The notes below the pieces were generated by a model that worked only from the letters and a program-made list of their open reading frames with translations, searched no databases and was not told the origin of the DNA. From assembly GCF_003814555.1 (NCBI RefSeq), contig NZ_RKQN01000001.1:186001-250000 (forward strand): 64,000 nucleotides of DNA, in the 5' to 3' direction. Positions 45,666 through 56,504 of the stretch are shown here, one piece after another (the first letter of the stretch is position 1; each line of letters begins with the position of its first letter). Source of the stretch: Vulcaniibacterium tengchongense (GTDB lineage Bacteria; Pseudomonadota; Gammaproteobacteria; Xanthomonadales; Xanthomonadaceae). A program made the translations under genes and the position numbers.

Positions 45666-48242
45666 GTGGCGGAAGCAAATCGCTGGGTCGTACTCAAGTT
45701 CGGCGGCACGTCGGTGTCCCGCCGGACCCGCTGGGACACGATCGGACGCCTGGCTTCCAAACGCATGGCCGAGGACGGCGCCCGGGTGCTGGTGGTGGTG
45801 TCGGCGCTCTCGGGCGTGACCAACGAACTGCAGGCGATCGCCGATGGCGAAGGCATCCACGCGCGGATCGCCGCGCTGGTCGAGCGCCACCGCGCGTTCT
45901 GCGCCGAGCTCGATCTCGACCCGGATGCGGTGCTCGGCCCGCGCCTGGCCGCGTTGCGCGCGCTGGGCGAGGATCCGCGCGCGGCGCGGCGGCCGCTCGA
46001 CTGGCAGGCCGAAGTGCTGGCGCAGGGCGAGCTGCTCTCGTCCGCGCTCGGCTGCGCCTACCTGCGCGCGCAGGGCCTGGATTTCGGCTGGTGCGACGCG
46101 CGCGACTGGCTCGACGCGGCGTCGCTGCCGAACGCCAGCGCCTGGGCGCAGCGGCTGTCGGTGAACTGCCACCTCGACGGCAAGGGGTTCGCCGCGCGCT
46201 TCGCCGCGCAACCGGCGCCGCTGCTGATCACCCAGGGCTTCATCGCCCGCCATTTCGACGGCGGCACCGCGATCCTAGGCCGCGGCGGTTCCGACACGTC
46301 GGCGGCGTACTTCGGCGCGCTGCTGAAGGCGCAGCGGGTGGAGATCTGGACCGACGTGCCGGGCATGTTCAGCGCCAACCCGCGCGAGGTGCCGGACGCG
46401 CGCCTGCTGACCCGGCTGCACTACGCCGAGGCGCAGGAAATCGCCACCACCGGCGCCAAGGTGCTGCATCCGCGCTCGATCGCGCCGTGCCGCGACGCCG
46501 GCGTGCCGATGGCGATCCTCGACACCGAGCGCCCCGACCTGCCGGGCACGCGCATCGACGCCGCCGCCGCGGCCGTGCCCGGGGTCAAGGCGATCAGCCG
46601 CCGCAACGGCATCGTGCTGGTGTCGATGGAGAGCATCGGCATGTGGCAGCAGGTCGGCTTCCTCGCCGACGTGTTCGAACGCTTCAAGCGCCACGGCCTG
46701 TCGATCGACCTGATCGGCTCCTCGGAGACCAACGTCACCGTGTCGCTGGACCCGAGCGAGAACCTGGTCACCACCAACGTGCTGGAGACGCTGTCGGCGG
46801 ACTTGGCCGAGATCTGCCGGGTCAAGGTGATCGCCCCGTGCGCCGCGATCACCCTGGTCGGGCGCGGCATGCGCTCGCTGCTGCACCGGCTGTCGAACGT
46901 GTGGGCGACGTTCGGGCGCGAGCGCGTGCACCTGATCTCGCAGTCGTCTAACGACCTCAACCTCACCTTCGTCATCGACGAGAACGAGGCCGACGGCCTG
47001 TTGCCGCACCTGCACGCCGAGCTGATCCGTTCGCGCGCGATGCCGGTGCGCGACGCCGGCGTGTTCGGGCCGAGCTGGCGCGAGATCGCGCACGGCGCGC
47101 CGCGGCGCGCGCCGGCGTGGTGGCGCGGCAAGCGCGAGGCGCTGCTGGCGCAGGCGCGGTCGGGCACGCCGCGCTACGTCTACGACCTGGCCACCGTGCG
47201 CGAGCGCGCCCGCGACCTGCTCGACTCGCCGGCGGACCGCTGCTTCTACGCGATCAAGGCCAACGCGCACCCGGCGATCCTGCGCACGCTGGCGGGCGAG
47301 GGCTTCGGCCTGGAATGCGTGTCGCTGGCCGAGGTCGAGCGCGTGTTCGCCGCGCTGCCGGACTTCGACCCGCAGCGGGTGCTGTTCACGCCGAGCTTCG
47401 CGCCGCGGCGCGAGTACGAGGCCGCGTTCGCGCGCGGGGTGGTGGTCACCGTCGACAATGTCGAGGCGCTGCAGCGCTGGCCGGAGGCGTTCCGCGGCCG
47501 CGCGATCTGGCTGCGGGTCGATCTCGGCCACGGCGAAGGCCACCACGAGAAGGTCAAGACCGGCGGCAGCGCGGCCAAGTTCGGCCTGCCGATGACCCGC
47601 TTCGACGCCTTCGTCGAGCAGGCGCGCCGGCTCGGCGTGCGCATCGTCGGCCTGCATGCGCACCTCGGTAGCGGGATCGAGGATCCGCGGCATTGGCGCG
47701 GCGTGTACGCGCAGCTGGCCGGGCTCGCGGACGGCATCGGCACGGTCGAGAGCATCGACATCGGCGGCGGCCTGCCGATCCCGTACGCGCCGGAGGCGCC
47801 GCAGTTCGACCTGGCGCTGTGGCGGCAGGGCCTGGCCGAGATCAAGGCGGCGTACCCGCGCTACGGCCTGGTGATCGAACCCGGCCGTTATCTCGTCGCC
47901 GAAAGCGGCGTGCTGCTGCTGACCGCGACGCAGACGGTGGAGAAGGACGGGGTGCGCCGGGTCGGCTGCGACGGCGGCATGAACGCGCTGATGCGGCCGG
48001 CGATGTACGAGGCCTACCACGGCATCTTCAACCTGAGCCGGCTGGACGACGCGGACGCCGCGGCCTTCGACGTGGTCGGGCCGATCTGCGAGAGCAGCGA
48101 CGTGCTCGGCCGCGATCGCCCGCTGCCGCGCGCGACCGCCGAAGGCGACACGATTCTGGTCGCCGACGCCGGCGCCTACGGCATGGCGATGGCCAACACC
48201 TACAACCTGCGCGCGCTGCCGGCCGAAGACGTGATCGAATGA
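45666..48242 (+). CDS. lysA: Bifunctional aspartate kinase/diaminopimelate decarboxylase
   Basis: An 858-residue fusion. The N-terminal 1-300 is aspartate kinase (VVLKFGGTSVS, DFGWCDARDWL, GRGGSDTSAAYF), then ACT-like regulatory regions (about 305-450: SMESIGMWQQVGFLADVFE, SETNVTVSLDPSE). The rest (about 480-858) is PLP diaminopimelate decarboxylase with the Schiff-base Lys531 in CFYAIKANAHP and the catalytic GPICESSDVLG. It makes the first and last steps of lysine/meso-DAP synthesis. The start is a GTG preceded by AGAGGAAG. The fusion is known from Xanthomonadaceae. It heads an operon with murL and murD2. Confidence 0.95.
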   Translation: MAEANRWVVLKFGGTSVSRRTRWDTIGRLASKRMAEDGARVLVVVSALSGVTNELQAIADGEGIHARIAALVERHRAFCAELDLDPDAVLGPRLAALRALGEDPRAARRPLDWQAEVLAQGELLSSALGCAYLRAQGLDFGWCDARDWLDAASLPNASAWAQRLSVNCHLDGKGFAARFAAQPAPLLITQGFIARHFDGGTAILGRGGSDTSAAYFGALLKAQRVEIWTDVPGMFSANPREVPDARLLTRLHYAEAQEIATTGAKVLHPRSIAPCRDAGVPMAILDTERPDLPGTRIDAAAAAVPGVKAISRRNGIVLVSMESIGMWQQVGFLADVFERFKRHGLSIDLIGSSETNVTVSLDPSENLVTTNVLETLSADLAEICRVKVIAPCAAITLVGRGMRSLLHRLSNVWATFGRERVHLISQSSNDLNLTFVIDENEADGLLPHLHAELIRSRAMPVRDAGVFGPSWREIAHGAPRRAPAWWRGKREALLAQARSGTPRYVYDLATVRERARDLLDSPADRCFYAIKANAHPAILRTLAGEGFGLECVSLAEVERVFAALPDFDPQRVLFTPSFAPRREYEAAFARGVVVTVDNVEALQRWPEAFRGRAIWLRVDLGHGEGHHEKVKTGGSAAKFGLPMTRFDAFVEQARRLGVRIVGLHAHLGSGIEDPRHWRGVYAQLAGLADGIGTVESIDIGGGLPIPYAPEAPQFDLALWRQGLAEIKAAYPRYGLVIEPGRYLVAESGVLLLTATQTVEKDGVRRVGCDGGMNALMRPAMYEAYHGIFNLSRLDDADAAAFDVVGPICESSDVLGRDRPLPRATAEGDTILVADAGAYGMAMANTYNLRALPAEDVIE

Positions 48243-48327
48243 GCGCCATGAAGCGGGCCCTCGCCCGCGTTGCCGCGCAGCGCCCCCACCCCTGGCGGGC
48301 CGAGACCCGCCCCATGCGACCGACGAA

Positions 48328-49704
48328 ATGAGCGACTGGAAATTCGAACGCGACCGGATCCGCAGCTTCCGCTTCGTGCGTTGCGGCTTCGACGCCGAGC
48401 GCGGCGTGGCCGAGCTGGTCTATGCCTTCGACGACGGCCCCGAGCTGGTCGAGACGGTGACGGTGCCGGGCGCGCCGTTCTTCCGGGGCGACGCCGCGCG
48501 CGACGGCGCGCGACGGACCGCGGTCGAGCGCGCGCTGCGGCTGCTGCACCTGATCGCCGGCGTCAGCTACTACAAGGCGGCGGTGCCGGAGGAGATCCGG
48601 ATCGAGTCCTACGCGATCGACGCCAACACCGCGGCGCTGCTCGAAACCCTCTACGTCAACGGCCTGGGCGAGTTCGCCTACCGCAACGGCCTGGACCTGC
48701 ACGGGCGCATCCGCTTCCCGCACGGCGCGGCCGCACCCGCGGCCGCCCCGGCGCTGGGCCTGCGCGCGCAGGCGCTGGTCGCGATCGGCGGCGGCAAGGA
48801 CTCGCTGGTCAGCATCGAAGCGTTGCGCGCGCTGGGGGCGGAACAGACCGTCGCCTGGATCGGTGGCTCGCAGCTGATCCGCGCCTGCGCCGAGCGCACC
48901 GGGCTGCCGACGTTGAACATCGGCCGGCAGCTCGCGCCGCAGCTGTTCGACTACAACCGCGAGGGCGCGTGGAACGGCCATATCCCGGTGACGGTGCTGA
49001 ACTCGGCGATCCTGGTGCTGGCGGCGCTGCTGCACGGGGTCGACCAGGTCGTGTTCTCGAACGAGCGCTCGGCCAGCTACGGCAGCCTGATCGAAGGCGC
49101 GGGCGAGGTGAACCACCAGTGGTCCAAGGGCTGGGCCTGCGAGCGGGCGTTCGGCGAGTACGTGCAGCGCCATGTCGCCGCGGACCTGCGCTACTACTCG
49201 CTGCTGCGCCCGCTCAGCGAACTGGCGGTGGCGCGGCAATTCGCCAGAACCGACCGCTACGACGCGCATTTCTCCAGCTGCAACCGCAATTTCCACATCC
49301 TCGGCGAGCGCCCGGCCAACCGCTGGTGCGGCGTGTGCCCGAAGTGCCATTTCGTGTTCCTGGCGCTGGCGCCGTTCATGCCCAAGCCGCGTCTGGTGGG
49401 CATCTTCGGCCGCAACCTGCTTGACGACCCGGCGCAGACCGGCGGCTTCGACGCGCTGCTCGAGTATCGCAACCACAAGCCGTTCGAGTGCGTGGGCGAG
49501 GGCCGCGAGTCGCGCGCGGCGATGGCGGCGCTGGCGGAGCGGCCGGAATGGCGCGAGGACGCGCTGGTCGAACGCTTCGCCCGCGAGATCCGGCCGCAGC
49601 TGGATGCGGACGAACTGCGCCTGGAGCCGCTGCTCGCGCTCGACGGGGAGCACCGCATCCCGCCCGCGCTGTGGGAGCGCCTGCGTGCGCATTTCGCAGC
49701 TTGA
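48328..49704 (+). CDS. murL: UDP-MurNAc-L-Ala-L-Glu epimerase MurL
   Basis: A 458-residue enzyme that, in the pathway known from Xanthomonas, epimerises the terminal L-Glu of UDP-MurNAc-L-Ala-L-Glu to D-Glu with ATP. It carries a N-type ATP-pyrophosphatase-like loop [17 protein letters not shown] (154-170) and a Cys cluster [11 protein letters not shown] (C334, C337, C340), probably metal-binding. The identification rests on context with murD2 and on these motifs. The next gene, murD2, overlaps its 3' end by 20 bp. It lies 85 bp downstream of lysA. Confidence 0.85.
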   Translation: MSDWKFERDRIRSFRFVRCGFDAERGVAELVYAFDDGPELVETVTVPGAPFFRGDAARDGARRTAVERALRLLHLIAGVSYYKAAVPEEIRIESYAIDANTAALLETLYVNGLGEFAYRNGLDLHGRIRFPHGAAAPAAAPALGLRAQALVAIGGGKDSLVSIEALRALGAEQTVAWIGGSQLIRACAERTGLPTLNIGRQLAPQLFDYNREGAWNGHIPVTVLNSAILVLAALLHGVDQVVFSNERSASYGSLIEGAGEVNHQWSKGWACERAFGEYVQRHVAADLRYYSLLRPLSELAVARQFARTDRYDAHFSSCNRNFHILGERPANRWCGVCPKCHFVFLALAPFMPKPRLVGIFGRNLLDDPAQTGGFDALLEYRNHKPFECVGEGRESRAAMAALAERPEWREDALVERFAREIRPQLDADELRLEPLLALDGEHRIPPALWERLRAHFAA

Positions 49705-51088
49705 CGGCCGCCGCGTCGCGTTGTGGGGCTGGGGGCGCGAGGGTCGCGCCGCCCACCGCGCGATCCGCGCGCGCCTGCCGGCGCTGCCGCTGACGCTGTT
49801 CTGCAGCGCCGAGGAGGCGGTCGACGCGGCTGCGCTCGGCGATGCGCTGCTGCGCGTCGAAAGCGCGGCGGATGCGGAGCGCCTGGCCGCGTTCGAGATC
49901 GTGGTGAAGTCGCCCGGCATCAGCCCGTACAAGCCCGAGGCGCAGGCCGCCGCCGCGTGCGGCACGCGCTTCGTCGGCGGCACCGCGCTGTGGTTCGCCG
50001 AGCACGCGGGGCGGGACGGGATCGTGGCCGGCTCGCTGTGCGTGACCGGCACCAAGGGCAAGAGCACCACCACCGCGCTGCTGGCCCACCTGCTGCGCGC
50101 GGGCGGGCATCGCGCCGCGCTGGCCGGCAACATCGGCCTGCCGCTGCTGGAGCTGCTCGATCCGCAGCCGGCGCCGGAGTGCTGGGCGATCGAGCTGTCC
50201 AGCTACCAGACCGGCGACGTCGCCGGCAGCGGCGCGCGGCCGCAGGTCGCGGTCGCGCTCAACCTCTTTCCCGAGCACCTGGACTGGCACGGCTCGCACG
50301 AGCGCTACGTCGCCGACAAGCTGCGCCTGCTGACCGAGGCGCGGCCGCGCCTCGCCGTGCTCAACGCCGCCGACCCGGTCCTGGCCGCGCTCGCGCTGCC
50401 GGACAGCGAGGTGCGCTGGTTCGGACGCGAGGACGGCTGGCACCTGCGCGGCGACGCGCTGCATCGCGGCGACGCCTTCGTGATGGACACCGGCGCCCTG
50501 CCGCTGCCCGGGCGGCACAACCGCGGCAACCTGTGCGCGGTGCTGACCGCGCTCGAGGCCATCGGCGTGGACGCGGCGGCGCTGGCGCCGCATGCGGCCT
50601 CGTTCCGGCCGCTGCCGCACCGCCTGCAGACGCTGGGCGCGCGCGCCGGCCTGGTCTACGTCAACGATTCCATCAGCACCACGCCGCACGCCAGCCTGGC
50701 CGCGCTGGACTGCTTCCGCGGCCGCCGCGTCGCGCTGCTGCTCGGCGGCCACGACCGCGGCCTGCCGTGGGACGAGTTCGCCGCGGCGATGCGCACGCGC
50801 GCGCCGGAAGCGGTGATCACGCTCGGCCAGAACGGCCCGCGCATCCACGCGTTGCTGGCGCCGGTGGCGGCGCAGGCCGGCTTCCGCCTCGAGGCCGCCG
50901 CGGACCTGGCCGATGCGGTGGCGCGGGCGCGGCGCGCGCTCGGCGACCACGGCGTGGTGCTGCTTTCGCCCGGCGCGCCGAGCTTCGGCGCCTACCGCGA
51001 CTACGTCGCCCGCGGCCGCCATTTCGCCGAACTGGCGGGCTTCGATCCCGAGGCGATCAGCTCGATTCCGGGCCTGGGCGTCGCCTGA
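49685..51088 (+). CDS. murD2: UDP-MurNAc-L-Ala L-glutamate ligase MurD2
   Basis: A 467-residue Mur ligase-type enzyme that adds L-Glu instead of D-Glu to UDP-MurNAc-L-Ala. It begins [22 protein letters not shown], then the ATP-loop [19 protein letters not shown] and [17 protein letters not shown], and the C-terminal [21 protein letters not shown] chose the GTG at 49685, overlapping murL by 20 bp, since ISQLDG follows it directly as in relatives. It works with MurL, so the usual MurI racemase may be unnecessary. Confidence 0.86.
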   Translation: MRISQLDGRRVALWGWGREGRAAHRAIRARLPALPLTLFCSAEEAVDAAALGDALLRVESAADAERLAAFEIVVKSPGISPYKPEAQAAAACGTRFVGGTALWFAEHAGRDGIVAGSLCVTGTKGKSTTTALLAHLLRAGGHRAALAGNIGLPLLELLDPQPAPECWAIELSSYQTGDVAGSGARPQVAVALNLFPEHLDWHGSHERYVADKLRLLTEARPRLAVLNAADPVLAALALPDSEVRWFGREDGWHLRGDALHRGDAFVMDTGALPLPGRHNRGNLCAVLTALEAIGVDAAALAPHAASFRPLPHRLQTLGARAGLVYVNDSISTTPHASLAALDCFRGRRVALLLGGHDRGLPWDEFAAAMRTRAPEAVITLGQNGPRIHALLAPVAAQAGFRLEAAADLADAVARARRALGDHGVVLLSPGAPSFGAYRDYVARGRHFAELAGFDPEAISSIPGLGVA

Positions 51089-51398
51089 CCGACGCCGGCC
51101 TCGCTCGATCCGGCGCCGCGCCGATGCGTCATGGGGGGCGATCCTCTGCCAGGCGCCACAGGCCAGGGGCCATGGGGCTGGGCGGCGGCGACATGGATGC
51201 CGCGAAGCGCCCGCATGGGCGCGTTTTGCGACGTCGCGCCAGGGCGGCGTCGCGGCCGCCTCGCTCCGATCATCTCCGGCGCGGCATCCCCGGTTGCGGC
51301 CGCCCGGCGCGAGCGAATGCCCGGGGAAGCTTGGCGACATGCGCTTGCCGGAACGACGCGCTAGGCTCCGCAACCGAACCCCGTCCCGGAGAACCGCC
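51089..51398. other. Intergenic region after murD2, no gene seen
   Basis: The 310 bp contains only Arg/Ala-rich compositional open frames. A TAGGCT at 51362-51367, 32 nt before the dienelactone-hydrolase ATG, is a plausible -10 for that gene, but lacks a -35. Confidence 0.5.
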
Positions 51399-52196
51399 AT
51401 GCGCCGTCTCGCCGCCGTCCTCGCGTTGTCCCTGTGCACCCTGCCGGCGTTCGCCGCGATGCAGGCCCGGCCGGTGGAGTGGAGCGTGGGCGAACAACGC
51501 TTCCAAGGCATGCTGGTCTACGACGATGCCGGCCCGGCCAAGCGCCCCGGCCTGCTGATGGTGCCGAACTGGAAGGGCGTGACCGACGCCGCGGTGGCCA
51601 AGGCCGGGCGGATCGCCGGGCGTGACTACGTGGTCCTGGTCGCCGACGTGTACGGCAAAGGCGTGCGCCCCGGGAACGACGACGAGGCGCGCGCCCAGGT
51701 CGGGAAGGTCTACGCCGACGGCGGCACCACCCTGCGCGCCCGCGTCGCCGAGGCCCTGGCCGCGCTGAAGGCGCAGGCCGGCGAGGCGCCGCTCGACCCG
51801 GCGCGGATCGGCGCGCTCGGCTTCTGCTTCGGCGGCTCGTCGGTGCTGGAGCTGGCGCGCAGCGGCGCCGAACTGGCCGGCGCCGTCAGCTTCCACGGCG
51901 GCCTCAAGGCCTACCTGCCGACCGCCGGCGAGCGGATCCGGGCCCCGTTGCTGGTGCTGAACGGCGCCGCCGACACCTCGGTGCCGGCCGAGGACATCCA
52001 CGCATTCGAGCGGGAAATGGACGCCGCCGGCGCCGACTGGCAGTTCGTGAACTTCGGCGGCGCGCGCCACTGCTTCGCCGAGGAGGAAAACGCGGGCAAC
52101 CCGCCGGAGAGCAACTGTCGCTACGACGAGCGCGCGGCGCGGCGTGCGATGGCGATGATGCGCGCGTTCTTCGCCGAGCGCTTCGCCGCGCGTTGA
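51399..52196 (+). CDS. Dienelactone hydrolase-family exported protein
   Basis: A 265-residue protein with a signal peptide (1-20, ALSLCTLPAFA) followed by a dienelactone hydrolase fold. The nucleophile elbow is IGALGFCFGGSSVLELA, with Cys at the nucleophile position, the Asp is in LLVLNGAADTSVPAED and the late His in FGGARHCFAEE. This is the DLH Cys-Asp-His triad. Location outside the cytoplasm is inferred. The substrate is unknown. It converges on ispB. Confidence 0.88.
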   Translation: MRRLAAVLALSLCTLPAFAAMQARPVEWSVGEQRFQGMLVYDDAGPAKRPGLLMVPNWKGVTDAAVAKAGRIAGRDYVVLVADVYGKGVRPGNDDEARAQVGKVYADGGTTLRARVAEALAALKAQAGEAPLDPARIGALGFCFGGSSVLELARSGAELAGAVSFHGGLKAYLPTAGERIRAPLLVLNGAADTSVPAEDIHAFEREMDAAGADWQFVNFGGARHCFAEEENAGNPPESNCRYDERAARRAMAMMRAFFAERFAAR

Positions 52197-52275
52197 GCGC
52201 CGCCGCGGCGGCCTCCCGCTTCGCGGCGGCGCGCGAGGGGCTGCCGATCCTCGCGGGCGCGGCGGGCGGCCGCCG

Positions 52276-53286
52276 TCAGTGGTCGCGGCTGACCGCGTAC
52301 CTCGCCAGGCCGCGCAGGGCGGCGACGTAATCGTTGCCGTCGAGCCCGGCCAGCGCGCGCTCGGCGGCCTGCGCGTACTCGCCGGCGCGGCGGCGGCTGT
52401 AGTCGAGGCCGCCGGTGGCGTGGATCGCCGCGAGCACGTCCGCCATCGCGCCGGTATCGCCCTGCTCGATCGCGCCGCGCAGGCGCGTGCGCGTGGCCTC
52501 GTCGCTGCGCGCGATCGCATGGATCAGCGGCAGCGTGGCCTTGCCCTCGGCGAGGTCGTCGCCCAGGTTCTTGCCGAGCGTCTGCGCGTCCGACGCGTAG
52601 TCGAGCACGTCGTCGGCGATCTGGAACGCGTAGCCGAGATTGAGGCCGTAGTCGTGCAGCGCATCGCAGGTCGCGGCGTCGGCGCCGGCGAGCAATGCGC
52701 CCAGGCGGGTCGCGGCGGCGAACAGCACCGCGGTCTTGCGCTCGATCACGCGCAGGTAGGCGGCCTCGTCCGTGTCCGGGTTGCGCACGTGCAGCAGCTG
52801 CAGCACCTCGCCCTCGGCGATCAGGTTGGTGGTGTCGGCGAGGATCTGCATCACCTCCATCCGCTCCAGTTCCACCATCAGCTGGAAGCTGCGCGAGTAC
52901 AGGAAATCGCCGACCAGCACGCTGGCGGCGTTGCCCCAGACCGCATTGGCGGTGCGGCGGCCGCGGCGCAGGTCGGATTCGTCGACCACGTCGTCGTGGA
53001 GCAGGGTCGCGGTATGGATGAATTCGATCACCGCCGCGAGCTGGTGCGCGTCGGCGCCGATGCCCTTCCCGCGCGGCGCGAGCGCGCCGGCGGCGAGCAG
53101 CAGCAGCATCGGCCGCAGACGCTTGCCGCCGGCGCCGACGATGTACTCGGCGATCTGGTTGATCAGCACCACGTCGGAGGCCAGCCGGCGCCGGATCAGC
53201 GCGTCGACCGCCGCCATGTCGTCCCGGGTCAGGGCCTGGATCGCGGCCAGGTCGGGAACGGGCAGGGCGGAGGCGCTCGAATGCAT
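52276..53286 (-). CDS. ispB: Octaprenyl diphosphate synthase (polyprenyl synthetase)
   Basis: A 336-residue enzyme that builds the isoprenoid chain of ubiquinone. The first Asp-rich motif is in [25 protein letters not shown], the second in [16 protein letters not shown], and the conserved [14 protein letters not shown] precedes them. It is full length. A TATAAT on the minus strand (53315-53320) lies about 29 nt upstream, a good -10, with a weak -35. Confidence 0.94.
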   Translation of the reverse strand: MHSSASALPVPDLAAIQALTRDDMAAVDALIRRRLASDVVLINQIAEYIVGAGGKRLRPMLLLLAAGALAPRGKGIGADAHQLAAVIEFIHTATLLHDDVVDESDLRRGRRTANAVWGNAASVLVGDFLYSRSFQLMVELERMEVMQILADTTNLIAEGEVLQLLHVRNPDTDEAAYLRVIERKTAVLFAAATRLGALLAGADAATCDALHDYGLNLGYAFQIADDVLDYASDAQTLGKNLGDDLAEGKATLPLIHAIARSDEATRTRLRGAIEQGDTGAMADVLAAIHATGGLDYSRRRAGEYAQAAERALAGLDGNDYVAALRGLARYAVSRDH

Positions 53287-53314
53287 TGGACGGGCCGGGG
53301 CGGTGGGGGCCCGA

Positions 53315-53320
53315 ATTATA
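53315..53320 (-). promoter_or_regulatory. -10 element of ispB
   Basis: A perfect TATAAT on the minus strand lies 29 nt before the ispB start codon, with CTGAAC-like -35 18 bp upstream (53339-53344). It shares the 164 bp divergent region with ssb. Confidence 0.45.
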
Positions 53321-53394
53321 CGGGGCGGGTGCGCCGGCGTTCAGAAAAGCCCTACGCGCACGCGCGCGCCCGGCCGATGGCGGACCGCCCCGGC

Positions 53395-53400
53395 TATACT
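53395..53400 (+). promoter_or_regulatory. -10 element of ssb
   Basis: TATACT lies 50 nt upstream of the ssb ATG. No good -35 is seen at 17 bp. A LexA box was not found here. Confidence 0.4.
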
Positions 53401-53450
53401 GCACCGTCGGTCGCCAGGCCCACGGCGACGAACTGAAGGACACGCACCCC

Positions 53451-53936
53451 ATGGCACGCGGCATCAACAAGGTGATCCTGGTCGGCAACCTCGGCGACGA
53501 TCCCGAAACCAAATACACCCAGGGCGGCATGGCCGTGACCACGATCCGCCTGGCCACCACCAGCGTGCGCAAGGACCGCGACGGCAACACCCAGGAGCGC
53601 ACCGAGTGGCACCGGGTCAAGCTGTTCGGCAAGCTCGGCGAGATCGCCGGCGAATACCTGCGCAAGGGGCGCCAGGTCTACATCGAGGGCTCGATCCGCT
53701 ACGACAAGTTCACCGGCCAGGACGGGCAGGAGCGCTACATCACCGAGATCGTGGCCGACGAGATGCAGATGCTCGGCGGCCCGGGCGGCGAGGGCGCCGG
53801 CCGCGGCGGCGAATATCGCAGCGAGCGCCCGGCGCGCGCGCCGGCGCGCCAGGATGCGGCGCCGCCGCGTCGCGAGGCGCCGCCGGCCAAGTCGGCCGCG
53901 TTCGACGACTTCGCCGACGACGACATCCCGTTCTGA
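53451..53936 (+). CDS. ssb: Single-stranded DNA-binding protein
   Basis: A 161-residue replication and repair protein that binds single-stranded DNA as a tetramer. It starts [25 protein letters not shown] with the OB fold (about 1-110, including [23 protein letters not shown]), then a disordered Gly/Arg/Pro linker (about 115-150). It ends in the acidic tip [10 protein letters not shown] that recruits partner proteins. It is divergent from ispB and followed by rfbB. Confidence 0.96.
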   Translation: MARGINKVILVGNLGDDPETKYTQGGMAVTTIRLATTSVRKDRDGNTQERTEWHRVKLFGKLGEIAGEYLRKGRQVYIEGSIRYDKFTGQDGQERYITEIVADEMQMLGGPGGEGAGRGGEYRSERPARAPARQDAAPPRREAPPAKSAAFDDFADDDIPF

Positions 53937-53997
53937 TCCGAAGCGATAACCGATGCCGCGAGTCGGCAAACGCTTTCATGGCAAGGAGTTGAATTCA

Positions 53998-55053
53998 GTG
54001 CCCACCTGGCTAGTCACCGGCGGCGCCGGCTTCATCGGCGGGAATTTCGTCCTCGACGCGGTCCGGCGCGGGGTCCGCGTGATCAATCTGGACGCGCTCA
54101 CCTACGCCGGCAATCTCGACACCCTGCGCGAGGTCCACGATGCGCCCGGGCACGTGTTCGTGCAGGGCGACATCGGCGATGCGGCGCTGGTGGAGAGCCT
54201 GCTGCGGGAGCATCGTCCCGACGCGGTGATCAACTTCGCCGCCGAGAGCCATGTCGATCGCTCGATCGACGGCCCGGCCGCATTCGTGTGCACCAACGTG
54301 GTCGGCACGCTGAATCTGCTGGAGAAGGTGCGCGACTACTGGAAGTCGCGCGACGATGCGGGCCGCGCGGCGTTCCGCTTCCTGCACGTGTCCACCGACG
54401 AGGTCTACGGCAGCCTGGGCGAGAGCGGCAAGTTCACCGAGACCACGCCGTACGCGCCCAACTCGCCGTACTCGGCGTCGAAGGCCGCCTCCGACCACCT
54501 GGTCCGCGCCTTCCACCACACCTACGGCCTGCCGACCCTGACCACCAACTGCTCCAACAACTACGGGCCGTACCAGTTCCCGGAGAAGTTGATCCCGCTG
54601 GTCATCGCCAAGGCGCTGGCCGGCGAGCCGTTGCCGGTCTACGGCGACGGCCGGAACGTCCGCGACTGGCTGTACGTCGGCGACCATTGCGAGGCGATCC
54701 GGCGCGTGCTCGAGGGCGGCCGGGTCGGCGAGACCTACAACGTCGGCGGCGACGCCGAGCGGGAGAACATCGAGGTGGTCCGCACGATCTGCCGGCTGCT
54801 CGACGCGCGGCGCCCGCGGGCCGACGGCCGCGCGCGCGAGTCGCTGATCGCGTTCGTCGCCGACCGGCCGGGCCACGACCGACGCTACGCCATCGACGCC
54901 TCCAAGCTCAAGCGCGAGCTCGGCTGGGCACCGTCGGTGACCTTCGAGGAGGGCATCGCGCGCACCGTCGACTGGTACCTGGATCACCAGGATTGGGTGC
55001 GGCGCGTCCTCGACGGCAGCTATCGCCTGGAACGCATCGGCCAGGCTGCCTGA
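53998..55053 (+). CDS. rfbB: dTDP-glucose 4,6-dehydratase
   Basis: A 351-residue enzyme, the second step of dTDP-L-rhamnose synthesis. It opens [16 protein letters not shown] (NAD-binding GAGFIGG), then [12 protein letters not shown], the catalytic [11 protein letters not shown] and the [12 protein letters not shown] Tyr-Lys pair. I chose GTG 53998, since an AAGGAG box (53983-53988) stands at 9 nt. An ATG at 53953 would add 15 unconserved residues. It heads rfbBACD, with 9 bp to rfbA. Confidence 0.95.
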   Translation: MPTWLVTGGAGFIGGNFVLDAVRRGVRVINLDALTYAGNLDTLREVHDAPGHVFVQGDIGDAALVESLLREHRPDAVINFAAESHVDRSIDGPAAFVCTNVVGTLNLLEKVRDYWKSRDDAGRAAFRFLHVSTDEVYGSLGESGKFTETTPYAPNSPYSASKAASDHLVRAFHHTYGLPTLTTNCSNNYGPYQFPEKLIPLVIAKALAGEPLPVYGDGRNVRDWLYVGDHCEAIRRVLEGGRVGETYNVGGDAERENIEVVRTICRLLDARRPRADGRARESLIAFVADRPGHDRRYAIDASKLKRELGWAPSVTFEEGIARTVDWYLDHQDWVRRVLDGSYRLERIGQAA

Positions 55054-55062
55054 GGTCGCCGC

Positions 55063-55947
55063 ATGGATCGCAAGGGCATCGTTCTTGCCGGCGGCTCCGG
55101 CACCCGGCTGTATCCGATCACGCAGGGCGTCAGCAAGCAGCTGCTGCCGGTCTACGACAAGCCGATGATCTACTACCCGCTCAGCGTGCTGATGCTGGCG
55201 GGCATCCGCGAGGTGCTGGTGATCAACACCCCGCACGAGCAGGCGCTGTTCAAGGCCTTGCTCGGCGACGGTTCGCAGTGGGGCATGCGCATCGAGTACG
55301 CGGCCCAGCCCAGCCCGGACGGGCTGGCGCAGGCGTACCTGATCGGCCGCGATTTCGTCTCCGGCCAGCCCAGCTGCCTGGTGCTCGGCGACAACATCTT
55401 CCACGGCCCGGGGCTGACTGCGATGCTCAGGCGCGCCGCCGAGCGCGAACACGGCGCCACCGTGTTCGGCTACTGGGTCAAGGACCCGGAGCGCTACGGC
55501 GTGGCCGAGTTCGATCACCAAGGCAAGGTGATCGGACTGGAGGAAAAGCCGGCGCAGCCACGCTCGAACTACGCGGTCACCGGCCTGTACTTCTACGACG
55601 GCCGGGCCAGCGACTTCGCCGCCGAATTGAAGCCGTCCGCGCGCGGCGAGCTGGAGATCACCGATCTCAACCGCCGCTACCTGGAGGAGGGCACGCTGCA
55701 CCTGGAGCGGCTCGGCCGCGGCTACGCCTGGCTCGACACCGGCACCCATCAATCGCTGCTGGAAGCGTCCAACTACATCGAGACGATCGAGGCGCGGCAG
55801 GGGCTGCGCGTGTGCTGCCCCGAGGAGATCGCCTGGAACAACGGCTGGATCGACGATGCGCAGCTCGCCGCGTTGGCCGGACCGCTGGCCAAGAGCGGTT
55901 ACGGCCAGTACCTGCTGAGCCTGGCCGAACGGGGACACGTGCCGTGA
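55063..55947 (+). CDS. rfbA: Glucose-1-phosphate thymidylyltransferase
   Basis: A 294-residue enzyme that makes dTDP-glucose from dTTP and glucose-1-phosphate, the first step of the dTDP-rhamnose pathway. It begins [19 protein letters not shown] (nucleotide-binding signature), then [23 protein letters not shown] and [12 protein letters not shown]. The stop overlaps the start of rfbC by 4 bp (GTGA). It is full length. Confidence 0.96.
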   Translation: MDRKGIVLAGGSGTRLYPITQGVSKQLLPVYDKPMIYYPLSVLMLAGIREVLVINTPHEQALFKALLGDGSQWGMRIEYAAQPSPDGLAQAYLIGRDFVSGQPSCLVLGDNIFHGPGLTAMLRRAAEREHGATVFGYWVKDPERYGVAEFDHQGKVIGLEEKPAQPRSNYAVTGLYFYDGRASDFAAELKPSARGELEITDLNRRYLEEGTLHLERLGRGYAWLDTGTHQSLLEASNYIETIEARQGLRVCCPEEIAWNNGWIDDAQLAALAGPLAKSGYGQYLLSLAERGHVP

Positions 55948-56504
55948 AAGTGATCGAGACCGATCTGCCCGGCTGCGTGGTGATCGAGCCGCGCGTGTTC
56001 GGCGACGACCGCGGCTTCTTCTTCGAGTCCTTCAACCACGACAAGCTGGCGGCGCACGGCCTGCAGCCGCCCCGGTTCGTGCAGGGCAACGTGTCGTCGT
56101 CGCGGCGCGGGGTGCTGCGCGGCCTGCACTACCAGTGGCCGAAGCCGCAGGGCAAGTACGTGTCGGTGGTCGAGGGCGAAGTGTGGGACGTGGCGGTCGA
56201 CATCCGCCGCGGATCGCCGCATTTCGGCCGCTGGACCGCGGTACTGCTCAGCGCCGAGAACAAGCGCCACTTCTGGATTCCGGAAGGCTTCGCCCACGGC
56301 TTCGTGGCGCTCAGCGAACGCGCGGTGTTCACCTACCTGTGCACCGCGACCTACGACGCGCAGGCGGACGCCGGCATCCGCTGGAACGATGCCCGCCTCG
56401 CGATCGATTGGCCGCTCAGCGAGCTGACGCTGTCGGACAAGGACGCGCACGCGCCGTTCCTGGACGAGATCCCCGAGGAGCGGCTGCCGGTGTACGCGCC
56501 ATGA
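55944..56504 (+). CDS. rfbC: dTDP-4-dehydrorhamnose 3,5-epimerase
   Basis: A 186-residue cupin-fold epimerase, third step of the rhamnose pathway. It contains [32 protein letters not shown], with the catalytic His in RGLHYQ, and the late [22 protein letters not shown]. The start is a GTG (gtgaaagtg) overlapping rfbA. It overlaps rfbD by 4 bp (ATGA). Confidence 0.95.
   Translation: MKVIETDLPGCVVIEPRVFGDDRGFFFESFNHDKLAAHGLQPPRFVQGNVSSSRRGVLRGLHYQWPKPQGKYVSVVEGEVWDVAVDIRRGSPHFGRWTAVLLSAENKRHFWIPEGFAHGFVALSERAVFTYLCTATYDAQADAGIRWNDARLAIDWPLSELTLSDKDAHAPFLDEIPEERLPVYAP

Noticed and set aside
51131-51364. 77-codon open frame between murD2 and the dienelactone hydrolase gene
   Set aside because: Low-complexity translation, no ribosome binding site, no motifs, and it overlaps the likely promoter of the next gene.
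52198-52232. GC-rich hairpin between the converging dienelactone hydrolase and ispB genes
   Set aside because: It has a stem but no T-tract on either strand, so it may be a compositional hairpin. A bidirectional terminator cannot be excluded.
53953-53997. Longer ATG start for rfbB
   Set aside because: The extra 15 residues are not conserved. A good AAGGAG box stands 9 nt before the GTG at 53998.
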